Shown here: positions 1 through 8,367 of the stretch, piece by piece
How positions within the stretch are numbered: the first letter of the stretch is position 1
Layout: each line of letters starts with the position of its first letter
From: Pseudomonadota bacterium
GTDB taxonomy: Bacteria > Pseudomonadota > Alphaproteobacteria > Rhodospirillales > Magnetospirillaceae
Assembly: GCA_021798485.1 (NCBI GenBank)
Contig: JAJZGK010000005.1
Location: forward strand, 6,669 to 40,719
Direction of reading: 5' to 3'
DNA length: 34,051 bases
Notes under the pieces: model-generated
Databases searched by the model: none
What the model was told of the DNA's origin: nothing
Seen by the model: only the letters and a program-made list of their open reading frames with translations
Position numbers and translations under genes: made by a program

Positions 1-45
1 TGCGGTCAGGCGGACTTCAAGGCCGAGGGGCTGCTGCCGGCCTGA
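1..45 (+). CDS. 3' end of an upstream gene of the ABC transporter operon (partial)
   Basis: Frame 1 is open from the window edge to a TGA at 43-45, giving a 14-residue tail (CGQADFKAEGLLPA). The stop overlaps the start of the next permease gene in an ATGA arrangement, so the two are translationally coupled and in one operon. In peptide-type ABC operons the gene before the DppB-like permease usually encodes the periplasmic substrate-binding protein, and this tail would suit one. That identity is inference, because too little sequence is present to recognise a family. Confidence 0.6.
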   Translation, partial: CGQADFKAEGLLPA

Positions 46-998
46 TGACGCGTCACCTGCTGCTGCGGCTGGTCCAGGGCGCCCTGGTTCTGTTGGTCAT
101 GTCGTTCCTGGTCTATGCCCTGATGGGGCTGATGCCGGGCGATCCGGTGGAGATGATGGCCGCCGCCTCGCCCAGCATGACCCCGGAGGACGTGGCCCGC
201 CTCAAGGCGCTTTACGGCATCGACCAGCCGCTGCCGCACCGCTATCTCGTCTGGCTGGGCCGGGCCCTGTCCGGCGATTTCGGCTATTCCCGCCTGTCGG
301 CCCTGCCGGTGGCCGCCACCCTGGCCCCGGCCTTGCGCAACAGCCTGACCCTGATGAGCGGCGGCCTGTCGCTGGGGCTGCTGCTGGCCCTGCCCTGCGG
401 CGCCGTGGCCGCCCTGCGCCAGGGCGGCTGGGGCGACCGCGCCCTCAACCTTCTGGCCTTCGCCACCATTTCCCTGCCCATGTTCTGGCTGGGGCTGCTG
501 CTGATCATGCTGTTCGCCGTCGATCTGGCCTGGCTGCCGGCCTCCGGCGTGGAAACCGTGGGCGGCGGCGATCTGGCCGACCGCCTGCGCCACCTGCTGC
601 TGCCCACCCTGACGGTGGCCCTGGGCTGCTTCGGCCCCTATCTGCGCTACAGCCGCGCCGCCCTGGGCGCCGCCTTGCGCGAACCCTGGGTGCGCACCGC
701 CCGGGCCAAGGGCCTGTCGTGGCGGCAGGTGCTGCTGCGCCACTGCCTGCGCCATGCCCTGATCCCGCTTTGCACCGTGCTGGCGCTGGATTTCGGCGGG
801 CTGTTCTCGGGGGTTCTGGTCACCGAATCGGTGTTCGCCTATCCCGGCATGGGCAAACTGATCTACGACGCCGTGCTGGGCAGCGACTATAACCTGGCCC
901 TGGCCGCCCTGCTGCTGGCCACCCTGACCACCCTGCTGGGCACTCTGGCCGCCGATCTGGCGCACGGCCTTCTGGATAAAAGGGTGCGCGCCGCATGA
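45..998 (+). CDS. ABC transporter permease, DppB/OppB family
   Basis: This is an inner-membrane permease of a dipeptide/oligopeptide/nickel-type importer, 317 aa, the normal length for DppB-like proteins. It starts with a membrane helix (residues about 8-28) followed by the family's conserved N-terminal region (LMPGDPVE, then LYGIDQPLPHRY and GDFGYS). Several more hydrophobic segments follow. The cytoplasmic EAA loop that docks the ATPase is visible around residues 205-235 (REPWVRTARAKGLSWRQVL). The C-terminal part has the typical VFAYPGMGKLIYDAV signature. The ATG at 45 overlaps the previous stop, and the gene's own stop overlaps the next start, so it belongs to a tightly coupled operon. The substrate cannot be told from sequence; no ATPase gene lies downstream, so those subunits must be upstream or elsewhere. 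Confidence 0.93.
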   Translation: MTRHLLLRLVQGALVLLVMSFLVYALMGLMPGDPVEMMAAASPSMTPEDVARLKALYGIDQPLPHRYLVWLGRALSGDFGYSRLSALPVAATLAPALRNSLTLMSGGLSLGLLLALPCGAVAALRQGGWGDRALNLLAFATISLPMFWLGLLLIMLFAVDLAWLPASGVETVGGGDLADRLRHLLLPTLTVALGCFGPYLRYSRAALGAALREPWVRTARAKGLSWRQVLLRHCLRHALIPLCTVLALDFGGLFSGVLVTESVFAYPGMGKLIYDAVLGSDYNLALAALLLATLTTLLGTLAADLAHGLLDKRVRAA

Positions 999-1861
999 GG
1001 CGCCCGCTGCCCGCCGCCGCCCGTGCCGGCCTGTGCCTGCTGCTGGCGCTGCTTCTCGCCGCCGCCGCCGCGCCCTGGCTGGAAAGCGCCTTGCGGGTCA
1101 GCGCCGAGCAGATCGATCTTTCCGCCATGCTGCTGCCGCCCTCGGCGGCCCACCTCCTGGGCACCGACGATCTGGGCCGCGATCTGCTGGCCCGGCTGCT
1201 GCGGGGCGGCCGGGTGTCGCTGCTGGTGGCGCTGTCGGCGGCCAGCCTCGCGGCCCTGCTGGGCACCCTGATCGGCCTGGTGGCCGGCACCCACGGCGGC
1301 TGGGCCGACGCCCTGCTGATGCGCCTGACCGATGGGGTCATCGCCCTGCCGCTGCTGCCGCTGCTGATCGTGCTGGGCGCCCTCGATCCCGCCAAACTGG
1401 GCCTGCCGCCGGCGCTGCTGGGCGGGGCCGGCGCCGCGGCGGGGCGTATCATCGTCATCATCGCCCTGGTGGGCTGGACCACGGTGGCCCGGCTGGTGCG
1501 CGCCGCCGCCCTGTCGCTGAAACAGCAGGATTTCATCCGCTCGGCCCAGGCTCTGGGCCTGGGGCCGGGCCGCATCATGCTGCGCCACATCCTGCCCAAC
1601 ACCCTGCCCACCCTGGTGGTGGCCGCCACCTTGTCGGTGGGCAACATCATGCTGCTGGAAAGCGCCCTGTCGTTCCTGGGCCTGGGCATCCAGCCGCCGC
1701 TGGCCAGCTGGGGCACCATGCTGAACGGCGCCCTGCAGCTGCTGTTCACCGCCCCCGTCCTGGCGGTATGGCCGGGGGCGATGATCTTTCTGACGGTGAT
1801 GGCCTTCAATCTGCTGGGCGACGGCCTGCAGCAGCGCCTCGACCCCCGGCAGCGGGGCTGA
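995..1861 (+). CDS. ABC transporter permease, DppC/OppC family
   Basis: This is the second permease of the same importer, 288 aa, expected to pair with the DppB-like protein. Its start (995) overlaps the previous stop (996-998). Residues about 10-28 form the first membrane helix. The LLGTDDLGRDLLARLLRGGRVSL motif after it is characteristic of DppC proteins. The EAA loop lies near residues 175-205 (QDFIRSAQALGLGPGRIMLRHILPN), and the SFLGLGIQPPLASWG segment near the end is also a family signature. The operon appears to end here, since a convergent universal stress gene ends 12 bp away. No clear rho-independent terminator is visible in that gap. Confidence 0.93.
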   Translation: MRRPLPAAARAGLCLLLALLLAAAAAPWLESALRVSAEQIDLSAMLLPPSAAHLLGTDDLGRDLLARLLRGGRVSLLVALSAASLAALLGTLIGLVAGTHGGWADALLMRLTDGVIALPLLPLLIVLGALDPAKLGLPPALLGGAGAAAGRIIVIIALVGWTTVARLVRAAALSLKQQDFIRSAQALGLGPGRIMLRHILPNTLPTLVVAATLSVGNIMLLESALSFLGLGIQPPLASWGTMLNGALQLLFTAPVLAVWPGAMIFLTVMAFNLLGDGLQQRLDPRQRG

Positions 1862-1873
1862 TACCGCCCGGTT

Positions 1874-2701
1874 TCAGTGCGACAGCAGCACCGGCAGGGT
1901 CATATGATCCAGCACATGGCGGGTCACGCCGCCCAGCACCAGCTCGCGCATGCGGGAATGGCCGTAGGCCCCCATCACCAGCAGATCGGCGTCCTCGTCG
2001 GCGGCGCGCGACAGCAGCATGTCGCCAAGGGCCACATCCTCGGCCTGCAGGCTTTCCGCCTGCGCCGACACGCCATGGCGGGCCAGATGGGCGGCGATAT
2101 CGGCGCCCGGCACGTCGCCGTGGCTGCCGGTCACGGCGCGGGGATTGAGGGCCACCACCAGGGTGCGCTCGGCCCGCCGCAGCAGCGGCAGGGCGTCGGC
2201 CACGGCGCGGGCGGCCTCGCGCCCGGCGTTCCAGGCCACCAGGGCGCGGCGCCCCACCGCGGGGTAGCGGCCCACATAAGGCACCACCAGCACCGGCCGC
2301 CCGGCATCCAGCAGCAGCTGGTCCACCAGGCCGTCCTCGCTCCATTCCTCGGGGTTGCGCTGGGCGATCACCGTGAGATCGGCATGACGGGCGTGCAGCG
2401 GCACCTCGCGCAAGGGATTGCCGGCGACATCGCGCCATTCGCCGGTGATGCCGCCCGCCGCCAGGGCGGCTTCGAAGCGCGCCTTGGCCCGATCCGAGGC
2501 CTCCAGCGCCAAACGGTCCTGCATCAGCGTGATCTGCCCGCCATATTCCGCCATGATGAAGGGCGGCAGTTCCGCCAGCAGCCGCACATGCAGCCCCACC
2601 AGATGGGCGCCAAAGCTGCGGGCCAGCCCCACCGCCACCTCCAGGGTGGCCTCATCGCTGGGCAGATCCTCGACACACACCAGCACATCCTTGAAAGACA
2701 T
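1874..2701 (-). CDS. Universal stress protein, tandem UspA domains
   Basis: This cytoplasmic stress protein of 275 aa is about twice the length of a single Usp domain. The N-terminal half (about 1-145) starts MSFKDVLVCVEDL. The C-terminal half (about 150-275) ends with the nucleotide-binding loop GAYGHSRMRELVLGGVTRHVL and a PVLLSH tail. The loop follows the G-x2-G-x9-G pattern of ATP-binding Usp proteins, with a second Gly where Ser/Thr is common. The ATG at 2701 is preceded on the minus strand by GGAG about 8 bases upstream. It is a stand-alone gene, convergent with the ABC operon. Usp proteins help survival under starvation, oxygen or redox stress, but the exact role here cannot be inferred. 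Confidence 0.93.
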   Translation of the reverse strand: MSFKDVLVCVEDLPSDEATLEVAVGLARSFGAHLVGLHVRLLAELPPFIMAEYGGQITLMQDRLALEASDRAKARFEAALAAGGITGEWRDVAGNPLREVPLHARHADLTVIAQRNPEEWSEDGLVDQLLLDAGRPVLVVPYVGRYPAVGRRALVAWNAGREAARAVADALPLLRRAERTLVVALNPRAVTGSHGDVPGADIAAHLARHGVSAQAESLQAEDVALGDMLLSRAADEDADLLVMGAYGHSRMRELVLGGVTRHVLDHMTLPVLLSH

Positions 2702-2734
2702 CGCGTTTCTCCGCCTCGACCGACTTTAGCCTCC

Positions 2735-2762
2735 ATCATAGCGCGCCGTAAGACTTTATAAA
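2735..2762 (-). promoter_or_regulatory. Candidate sigma-70 promoter of the universal stress gene
   Basis: Read on the minus strand there is a -10-like TATGAT (2735-2740) and a -35-like TTTATA (2757-2762) separated by 16 bp, about 35 bp upstream of the start codon. The -35 matches the consensus at only four positions, so this is tentative. Confidence 0.35.
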
Positions 2763-2826
2763 GGGATAAGGCCGCATTCTGGGGCGGGGCCCGGCATGCC
2801 GGGTGGCAAGGGAGGATCAAGGCATC

Positions 2827-3132
2827 ATGGCCGCAAAAAGCCGCAGCACCATCATCGCCGATCTCGAGGCGCACATGGCCGCCAACGGCGGCGTCTTTAC
2901 CGAATGGTATGTGGGGGTGACCGACCGCCCCAAGCATCAGCTGTTCACCGTGCACCGCCTGCAATCTTCGGGCGACGCCTGGATCTCGCGCAAGGCGCCC
3001 GATGATCTGCAGGCCGGCGAGGTGGCCGAGTTTTTCCGCACCGTGCGCCATACCCGGGGCGGCACCCGCCCCGAAACCCTGGATCACGTCTTCGTCTATG
3101 CCTATCGGCTGAAGCCGCATACCCGCCCCTGA
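2827..3132 (+). CDS. Small conserved-looking protein, possibly a degenerate GIY-YIG-like domain
   Basis: This is a 101-aa soluble protein. The ATG at 2827 is chosen because GGAGG at 2811-2815 lies at a suitable distance; an in-frame GTG at 2803 would add eight residues but has no ribosome site. The middle contains EWYVGVTDRP, then FTVHRL, WISRKAP, a helix with EVAEFF, a GGT turn, and ends VFVYAYRLKPHTRP. This order recalls small uncharacterised bacterial proteins that resemble GIY-YIG endonucleases (YVGIT...H...WIYR...VYAY), which is a recollection and not a search result. The classical GIY/YIG catalytic pattern is incomplete, so nuclease activity should not be assumed. The gene stands alone between usp and hemA. 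Confidence 0.75.
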   Translation: MAAKSRSTIIADLEAHMAANGGVFTEWYVGVTDRPKHQLFTVHRLQSSGDAWISRKAPDDLQAGEVAEFFRTVRHTRGGTRPETLDHVFVYAYRLKPHTRP

Positions 3133-3313
3133 CGGCGGCTTGATCAAGGTGAAGTCCTTGCCGCCCGGCGAAACGTAATATCCCTGGCATCGCTCCGGCT
3201 GTGATGGTTGCGCCCGAAGGCCCGGATGAGTACGATCTTCGCCGTTGGAGCGCCCCCTGCGCCTGCCGTCCGCGCAGGCCGCCGTCTTCCGGGGCGCGAA
3301 AGTGAGGATGCCA

Positions 3314-4528
3314 ATGAATTTCGAACAGTTCTTCGCCGACCGCATCGCCGATCTGCGACGGGAAGGCCGCTACCGCATTTTCGCCGATCTGGAACGGCAG
3401 GCGGGCGCCTTCCCCATGGCCAAGAACTACCGCGACGGCCAGGTGCACGACGTGACCGTGTGGTGCAGCAACGACTATCTGTGCATGGGCCAGCATCCCG
3501 AGGTGATCCGGGCCATGACCGAGGCGGTGCAGACCTGTGGCGCCGGGGCCGGCGGCACCCGCAACATTTCCGGCACCAACCATTACCACGTGCTGCTGGA
3601 AGAGGAACTGGCCGGCTGGAACCGCAAGGAAGCGGCCCTGCTGTTCAATTCGGGCTACGTGGCCAACCACACCACCTTGTCCACCCTGGGCAACACCATC
3701 CCCGGCCTGCTGATCTTCTCCGACGCCCTCAACCACAACTCGATGATCGAGGGGATGCGCCACGGCAAGGCGCACCGCCATATCTGGAAGCACAACGACG
3801 TGGCCGACCTGGAACGGCTGCTGGCGGCGGCCGATCCGGCGGCGCCCAAGCTGGTGGCCTTCGAATCGGTCTATTCCATGGATGGCGACATCGCCCCCCT
3901 GGCCGCCATCTGCGACGTGGCGGAAAAATACGGCGCCATGACCTACTGCGACGAAGTGCATGCCGTCGGCATGTACGGCCAGGAAGGCTCGGGCGTGTGC
4001 GAGCGCGACGGCGTGCTGGAACGCGTCACCATCGTGCAGGGCACCCTGGCCAAGGCCGTGGGCGTGGTGGGCGGCTATATCGCCGCCTCGCACGCCCTGT
4101 GCGATTTCGTGCGCAGCTTCGGCCCCGGCTTCATCTTCTCCTCGGCCCTGCCGCCGGCCATCGCCGCCGGAGCGCTGGCCAGCATCCGCCATCTGCGCCG
4201 CCACAACGAGCTGCGCCTGCGCCACCAGGAACGGGCCGCCACCCTGAAGGCCCGCCTGACCGCCGAAGGCATTCCCGTGCTGCCCTCGGTCAGCCATATC
4301 GTGCCGGTGATGGTGGGCGATGCCGCCCTGTGCAAGCAGGCCTCCGACGACCTGCTGCGCCGCCACAACATCTATGTGCAGCCCATCAACTATCCCACCG
4401 TGCCCAAGGGCGCCGAACGGCTCCGCATCACCCCCTCGCCCCTGCACGACGACGCCATGATGGACCGCCTGGTGGCGGCCCTGGTGGATATCTGGGCCAA
4501 TCTCGGTATCCGCAAGGCCGCCGAATAG
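3314..4528 (+). CDS. hemA: 5-aminolevulinate synthase
   Basis: This PLP enzyme condenses glycine and succinyl-CoA to 5-aminolevulinate, the first step of heme and bacteriochlorophyll synthesis in alphaproteobacteria. The protein is 404 aa, the usual length. The N-terminus [20 protein letters not shown] matches the family. The glycine-rich [17 protein letters not shown] (about 76-92), the cofactor-contacting [12 protein letters not shown] (about 211-222, Asp213) and the PLP lysine in [13 protein letters not shown] (Lys247) are all present. The start at 3314 is preferred because AGTGAGG (3301-3307) gives good spacing; the in-frame ATG at 3308 would abut it. The gene is monocistronic, with a strong terminator directly downstream. 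Internal Cys residues are numerous, but no heme-regulatory CP motif is obvious. Confidence 0.97.
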   Translation: MNFEQFFADRIADLRREGRYRIFADLERQAGAFPMAKNYRDGQVHDVTVWCSNDYLCMGQHPEVIRAMTEAVQTCGAGAGGTRNISGTNHYHVLLEEELAGWNRKEAALLFNSGYVANHTTLSTLGNTIPGLLIFSDALNHNSMIEGMRHGKAHRHIWKHNDVADLERLLAAADPAAPKLVAFESVYSMDGDIAPLAAICDVAEKYGAMTYCDEVHAVGMYGQEGSGVCERDGVLERVTIVQGTLAKAVGVVGGYIAASHALCDFVRSFGPGFIFSSALPPAIAAGALASIRHLRRHNELRLRHQERAATLKARLTAEGIPVLPSVSHIVPVMVGDAALCKQASDDLLRRHNIYVQPINYPTVPKGAERLRITPSPLHDDAMMDRLVAALVDIWANLGIRKAAE

Positions 4529-4545
4529 CCGCCCGTGGCGCGATC

Positions 4546-4580
4546 AAAAAAGCCCCGGTCTCGCGGCCGGGGCTTTTTCT
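4546..4580 (+). terminator. Rho-independent terminator after hemA, probably bidirectional
   Basis: GCCCCGG (4552-4558) and CCGGGGC (4567-4573) form a stem with an 8-nt loop, preceded by A6 and followed by T5. The flanking A and T runs mean it can end hemA on the plus strand and the convergent Lrp-type gene on the minus strand. Confidence 0.9.
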
Positions 4581-4600
4581 TATATTGCGGTGCGGAAATT

Positions 4601-5107
4601 TTATTCCCCGCCCTCGGCCGGGCCGTCGCCCTCGTCCAGAACAATGGGCACACCCGGCTGATGCTTGGAATTGCGGATGGCCAGGGCCGATTTGACATGG
4701 CTGATATTGGGGGCGGCGGTGAGTTTGGTGGTCAGGAAGCGCTGGTAGGAATCCCAGTCCTCGGCCACCACCTTCATCAGAAAATCGGTCTCGCCGGCCA
4801 GCATGGAGCATTCGCGCACCTCGGGCCAGGCCAGCACCAGATCCTCGAAGGCCTTGAGGTCGGCCTCGGCCTGGCTGTTGAGGCCGACATGGGCGAACAC
4901 CGTGACATTGAAGCCCAGCGCCACCGCATCCACATCGGCATGATAGCCGCGGATATAGCCGGCCTCTTCCAGGGCGCGCACGCGGCGCAGACAGGGCGGA
5001 GCGGAAATCCCGGCCCGGCGGGCCAGATCGACATTGGTCATGCGGCCATCGGCCTGCAGATCGTGCAAAATGCGGCGATCGATGCGGTCAAGCTTGACCC
5101 GCTGCAT
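4601..5107 (-). CDS. Lrp/AsnC-family transcriptional regulator
   Basis: This is a 168-aa DNA-binding regulator with the standard two-part architecture. An N-terminal helix-turn-helix lies at about residues 22-46 (MTNVDLARRAGISAPPCLRR) and a RAM/effector domain at about 65-145. The effector-pocket turn GETDFLMKV is at 105-113. A 20-residue acidic tail (DEGDGPAEGGE) extends past the core. The ATG at 5107 is preferred: GGAG sits about 9 bases upstream, while an in-frame start at 5134 has no ribosome site. It is divergent from the peroxiredoxin gene and convergent with hemA. Lrp-family proteins usually sense amino acids; the ligand here is unknown. The upstream palindrome over the -10 suggests autoregulation. 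Confidence 0.95.
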   Translation of the reverse strand: MQRVKLDRIDRRILHDLQADGRMTNVDLARRAGISAPPCLRRVRALEEAGYIRGYHADVDAVALGFNVTVFAHVGLNSQAEADLKAFEDLVLAWPEVRECSMLAGETDFLMKVVAEDWDSYQRFLTTKLTAAPNISHVKSALAIRNSKHQPGVPIVLDEGDGPAEGGE

Positions 5108-5140
5108 AGGGGGGATACTCCGGGATAAAACCATGGGCTG

Positions 5141-5175
5141 GTAATTATATTACGCAAACCCCCGCCTCTCGCCAA
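5141..5175 (-). promoter_or_regulatory. Candidate promoter and autoregulatory operator of the Lrp-type gene
   Basis: On the minus strand, -10 TAATAT (5147-5152) and -35 TTGGCG (5170-5175) are 17 bp apart. A perfect 5-3-5 palindrome GTAAT-TAT-ATTAC occupies 5141-5153 and covers the -10. Its AT-rich dyad form is typical of Lrp/AsnC operators, so binding there would occlude RNA polymerase. Site and promoter are seen in the sequence; the regulator that binds is inferred. Confidence 0.5.
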
Positions 5176-5313
5176 GTCTTCTTTCGGCCATCGCGCCCCC
5201 GCGCCGCGCCCTGCTGAAATTTTATGGCGCAGACCATTTTCCCAAAAGCCGCCAATATCCGGGAATATCATTATTTTTTAGCGACATCCGCCTCAGCTTA
5301 TAATCGTTGAAAC

Positions 5314-5342
5314 TTGCAGAGCCCCGGAGGCGTGCTTACATT
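5314..5342 (+). promoter_or_regulatory. Candidate sigma-70 promoter of the peroxiredoxin gene
   Basis: TTGCAG (5314-5319) and TACATT (5337-5342) are separated by 17 bp, predicting a start near 5349 and a short leader of about 27 nt before the ATG at 5376. No OxyR-like spaced ATAG/CTAT repeats were found nearby. Confidence 0.45.
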
Positions 5343-5375
5343 GGCCCCATTCCGTTTCTTCGAAGGAGCACTCCG

Positions 5376-5987
5376 ATGACCACCCCCGCCACGCTCGTGA
5401 CCCAGGCCGCCCCGGACTTCACCGCTCCGGCCGTGATGCCGAACAACGAGATCGACCCCAGCTTCAATCTGAAGAGCTATCTGGCTGGGTCTTACGGTCT
5501 GGTGTTTTTCTATCCGCTCGACTTCACCTTCGTCTGCCCCTCGGAAATCCTGGCGCACGATCATCGTCTGGCCGCCTTCGCCGCCAAGGGCGTCAAGGTG
5601 GTGGCGGTGTCGGTGGACAGTCACTTCACCCACCTGGCCTGGAAGAACACCCCGGTGGAAAAGGGCGGCCTGGGCAATGTGCAGTTCCCCATGGTGGCCG
5701 ATCTCACCAAGGACATCGCCCGCGCCTTTGGCGTGCTGCTGCCGGGCGGCGTGGCCCTGCGCGGCACCTTCCTGATCGACAAGGCCGGTGTGGTGCAGTC
5801 GGCCCACATCAACAACCTGCCGCTGGGCCGCAACGTGGACGAGGCCCTGCGCCTGGTGGACGCCCTGCAGTTCCATGAGGAACATGGCGAGGTGTGCCCC
5901 GCCGGCTGGCAGAAGGGCCAGGCCGGCATGACCGCCAGCCCCGATGGCGTTGCCGCCTATCTGGCCGAACACGGCAAGAGCCTGTAA
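5376..5987 (+). CDS. Typical 2-Cys peroxiredoxin (AhpC/TSA, Prx1 type)
   Basis: This cytoplasmic thiol peroxidase reduces H2O2 and organic peroxides. The protein is 203 aa. The peroxidatic cysteine is Cys54 in DFTFVCPSE with the family Thr51. Arg130 in LRGTFLID completes the active site, and the resolving cysteine is Cys174 in GEVCPAGW, which places it in the typical 2-Cys class. The start at 5376 follows a strong GAAGGAG (5362-5368). Thioredoxin reductase is encoded 99 bp downstream on the same strand, so a peroxiredoxin-thioredoxin-thioredoxin reductase chain is likely; thioredoxin itself is not in this window. It lacks the shorter AhpC length of enterobacteria and no ahpF is adjacent, so the symbol ahpC is not assigned. 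Confidence 0.96.
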   Translation: MTTPATLVTQAAPDFTAPAVMPNNEIDPSFNLKSYLAGSYGLVFFYPLDFTFVCPSEILAHDHRLAAFAAKGVKVVAVSVDSHFTHLAWKNTPVEKGGLGNVQFPMVADLTKDIARAFGVLLPGGVALRGTFLIDKAGVVQSAHINNLPLGRNVDEALRLVDALQFHEEHGEVCPAGWQKGQAGMTASPDGVAAYLAEHGKSL

Positions 5988-7037
<1,050 letters not shown>

Positions 7038-7051
7038 GTCACGGCAGAATG

Positions 7052-7077
7052 GTCCCGGAGTATTTCCGCTCCGGGAC
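7052..7077 (+). repeat. Perfect hairpin between trxB and the LysR gene
   Basis: GTCCCGGAG (7052-7060) and CTCCGGGAC (7069-7077) form a 9-bp perfect stem with an 8-nt loop. No T run follows, so it is not a standard rho-independent terminator. It may be an attenuating or mRNA-stabilising hairpin. Confidence 0.55.
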
Positions 7078-7140
7078 AGATGGGCCGCTGTCCGGCGCGG
7101 TGTTTCACGCCATATGGATCGGCCCGCGACTGGATAAAGA

Positions 7141-8064
7141 ATGGACTGGGACAAGTTAAGGGTGTTCCATGCGGTGGCCGAGGCCGGCAGCTTCACCCAT
7201 GCGGGCGAAGCGCTCAACCTCAGCCAGTCGGCCGTGAGCCGCCAGATCAGCGCGCTGGAAGAAAGCCTGAACGTGCCGCTGTTCCACCGCCATGCCCGCG
7301 GCCTGATCCTGACCGAACAGGGCGAGCTTTTGTTCCGCACCGCCCGCGACGTGTTCGCCAAGCTGGCCATGACCGAGGCGCAGCTGTCGGAAAGCCGCGA
7401 GCGCCCGCAAGGCCCCTTGAAAGTCACCACCACCGTCGCCTTCGGCACCCTGTGGCTGACCCCCCGGGTGCGGGAGTTCCTGGAGCTTTATCCCGATATT
7501 CAGATGAGCGTGGTGCTGGACGATGGCGAACTGGATCTGGCCATGCGCCAGGCCGATGTCGCCATCCGCATGATGCCGCCGCGCCAGCCCGATCTGGTGC
7601 AGCGCCATCTGATGCCCATGCACTATAACGTCTATGCCGCCCCCGACTATCTGAAGCGGCACGGCGTGCCGCGCACCATCGAGGAACTGGACAACCACCG
7701 CATCATCATCTACGGCGACGACTGCCGGCCGCCGGTGGGCAACGTCAACTGGCTGCTGGACGCCGGCGCCCAGCCGGAATCGCCGCGCCGCCCGGTGCTG
7801 AAGGTCAACAACATCTACGGTATCTTCCGCGCCGTGCAAAGCGGGCTGGGCATCGGCGCCCTGCCCGACTACTTCTCGCGCGAGGCCGATAATCTGGTGG
7901 AAATCCTGCCCGAACTGCGCGGCCCCAGCTTCGACGCCTATTTCGTGTACCCCGAGGAACTGCGCCACTCCAAGCGTATCGCCGTGTTCCGCGACTTTCT
8001 GATCAAGAAGATCACCGATCAGTCGGAGCAGATCGCCGCCCAGCAGGTGGTGCAAAACTTCTGA
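7141..8064 (+). CDS. LysR-family transcriptional regulator
   Basis: This is a 307-aa LysR-type regulator. The winged helix-turn-helix is at residues 1-62 (DKLRVFHAVAEAGSFTHAGEALNLSQSAVSRQISALEE). A LysR substrate-binding domain follows from about 92 to 295 (PLKVTTTVAFGTLWLTP, later VQSGLGIGALPDYF). The ATG at 7141 matches the usual LysR N-terminus and no alternative is better. It lies 103 bp after trxB in the same direction. By position and type it resembles the alphaproteobacterial LsrB/VtlR-like regulators found next to trxB, which act in redox or envelope control; that assignment is from memory and tentative. An 8-bp hairpin follows the stop codon. Confidence 0.95.
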   Translation: MDWDKLRVFHAVAEAGSFTHAGEALNLSQSAVSRQISALEESLNVPLFHRHARGLILTEQGELLFRTARDVFAKLAMTEAQLSESRERPQGPLKVTTTVAFGTLWLTPRVREFLELYPDIQMSVVLDDGELDLAMRQADVAIRMMPPRQPDLVQRHLMPMHYNVYAAPDYLKRHGVPRTIEELDNHRIIIYGDDCRPPVGNVNWLLDAGAQPESPRRPVLKVNNIYGIFRAVQSGLGIGALPDYFSREADNLVEILPELRGPSFDAYFVYPEELRHSKRIAVFRDFLIKKITDQSEQIAAQQVVQNF

Positions 8065-8069
8065 ACCGC

Positions 8070-8091
8070 CCCGCCCTGCCCAAAGGGCGGG
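8070..8091 (+). repeat. Hairpin immediately after the LysR gene
   Basis: CCCGCCCT (8070-8077) and AGGGCGGG (8084-8091) form a perfect 8-bp stem with a 6-nt loop, 5 bp after the stop codon. There is no T run. It could be a weak terminator or 3'-end processing signal for lysR mRNA. Confidence 0.5.
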
Positions 8092-8166
8092 CAACGGCGG
8101 CAAAATCGGCGCTGAACGCCGCCGCTATGTGCACAGCGCATGAGCCCATGCCGCATCATCCATAGT

Positions 8167-8326
8167 CGGGCCCGGAAAAATCCCCTACAAAGAGATCACC
8201 GCACGTTGCCGCGCAGCGTGCGGGCGGATTTCGGGTTTCTGGTAAACCCTCTCTGTTCGGGCCCTGCCCGATCTCGGGTCTTCGGACCCTACGTCTCCCA
8301 GACGTGAAGCCTCCCTGTTACTAGGA
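8167..8326 (+). ncRNA. Candidate structured non-coding RNA
   Basis: The plus strand of this gene-free stretch can fold into a multi-helix RNA. GGGCCCG (8168-8174) pairs with CGGGCCC (8258-8264) and closes a junction. Inside it AAATCC (8178-8183) pairs with GGATTT (8226-8231), enclosing CCGCACG/CGTGCGG (8199-8205/8217-8223). GGGTTT/AAACCC (8233-8238/8244-8249) forms a second arm. Downstream are GGGTC-TTCG-GACCC (8276-8289, a UUCG-type tetraloop) and ACGTCT-CCC-AGACGT (8291-8305). A strong terminator follows at 8327. The adjacent downstream gene is on the other strand, so this is not its leader. It may be an independent small RNA or a structured 3' end of lysR mRNA. I could not match it to a known family, and no convincing promoter is visible. 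Confidence 0.5.
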
Positions 8327-8359
8327 ACCCCCCGGAAATTTTCCGGGGGGTCTTTTTTT
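8327..8359 (+). terminator. Strong rho-independent terminator (plus strand)
   Basis: ACCCCCCGGAAA (8327-8338) and TTTCCGGGGGGT (8340-8351) form a near-continuous stem followed by C and T7 (8353-8359). The T run lies only on the plus strand side, so it terminates plus-strand transcription from the LysR/RNA region and not primarily the minus-strand GGDEF gene. Confidence 0.92.
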
Positions 8360-8367
8360 GTGGAAAA

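Noticed and set aside
3245-3313. Longer hemA start giving 23 extra residues
   Set aside because: The extra part ([18 protein letters not shown]) does not match the ALA synthase N-terminus, and the best-spaced ribosome site points to 3314.
5108-5375. OxyR-type site between the Lrp-type and peroxiredoxin genes
   Set aside because: No spaced ATAG/CTAT half-sites were found; only a sigma-70-like promoter and an Lrp-like palindrome are visible.
8167-8359. Assignment of the structured RNA as 6S RNA
   Set aside because: The helices form a three-way junction plus separate hairpins and not the single long rod with a central bubble. The gene is also not next to zapA or ygfA, where alphaproteobacterial 6S is often found.
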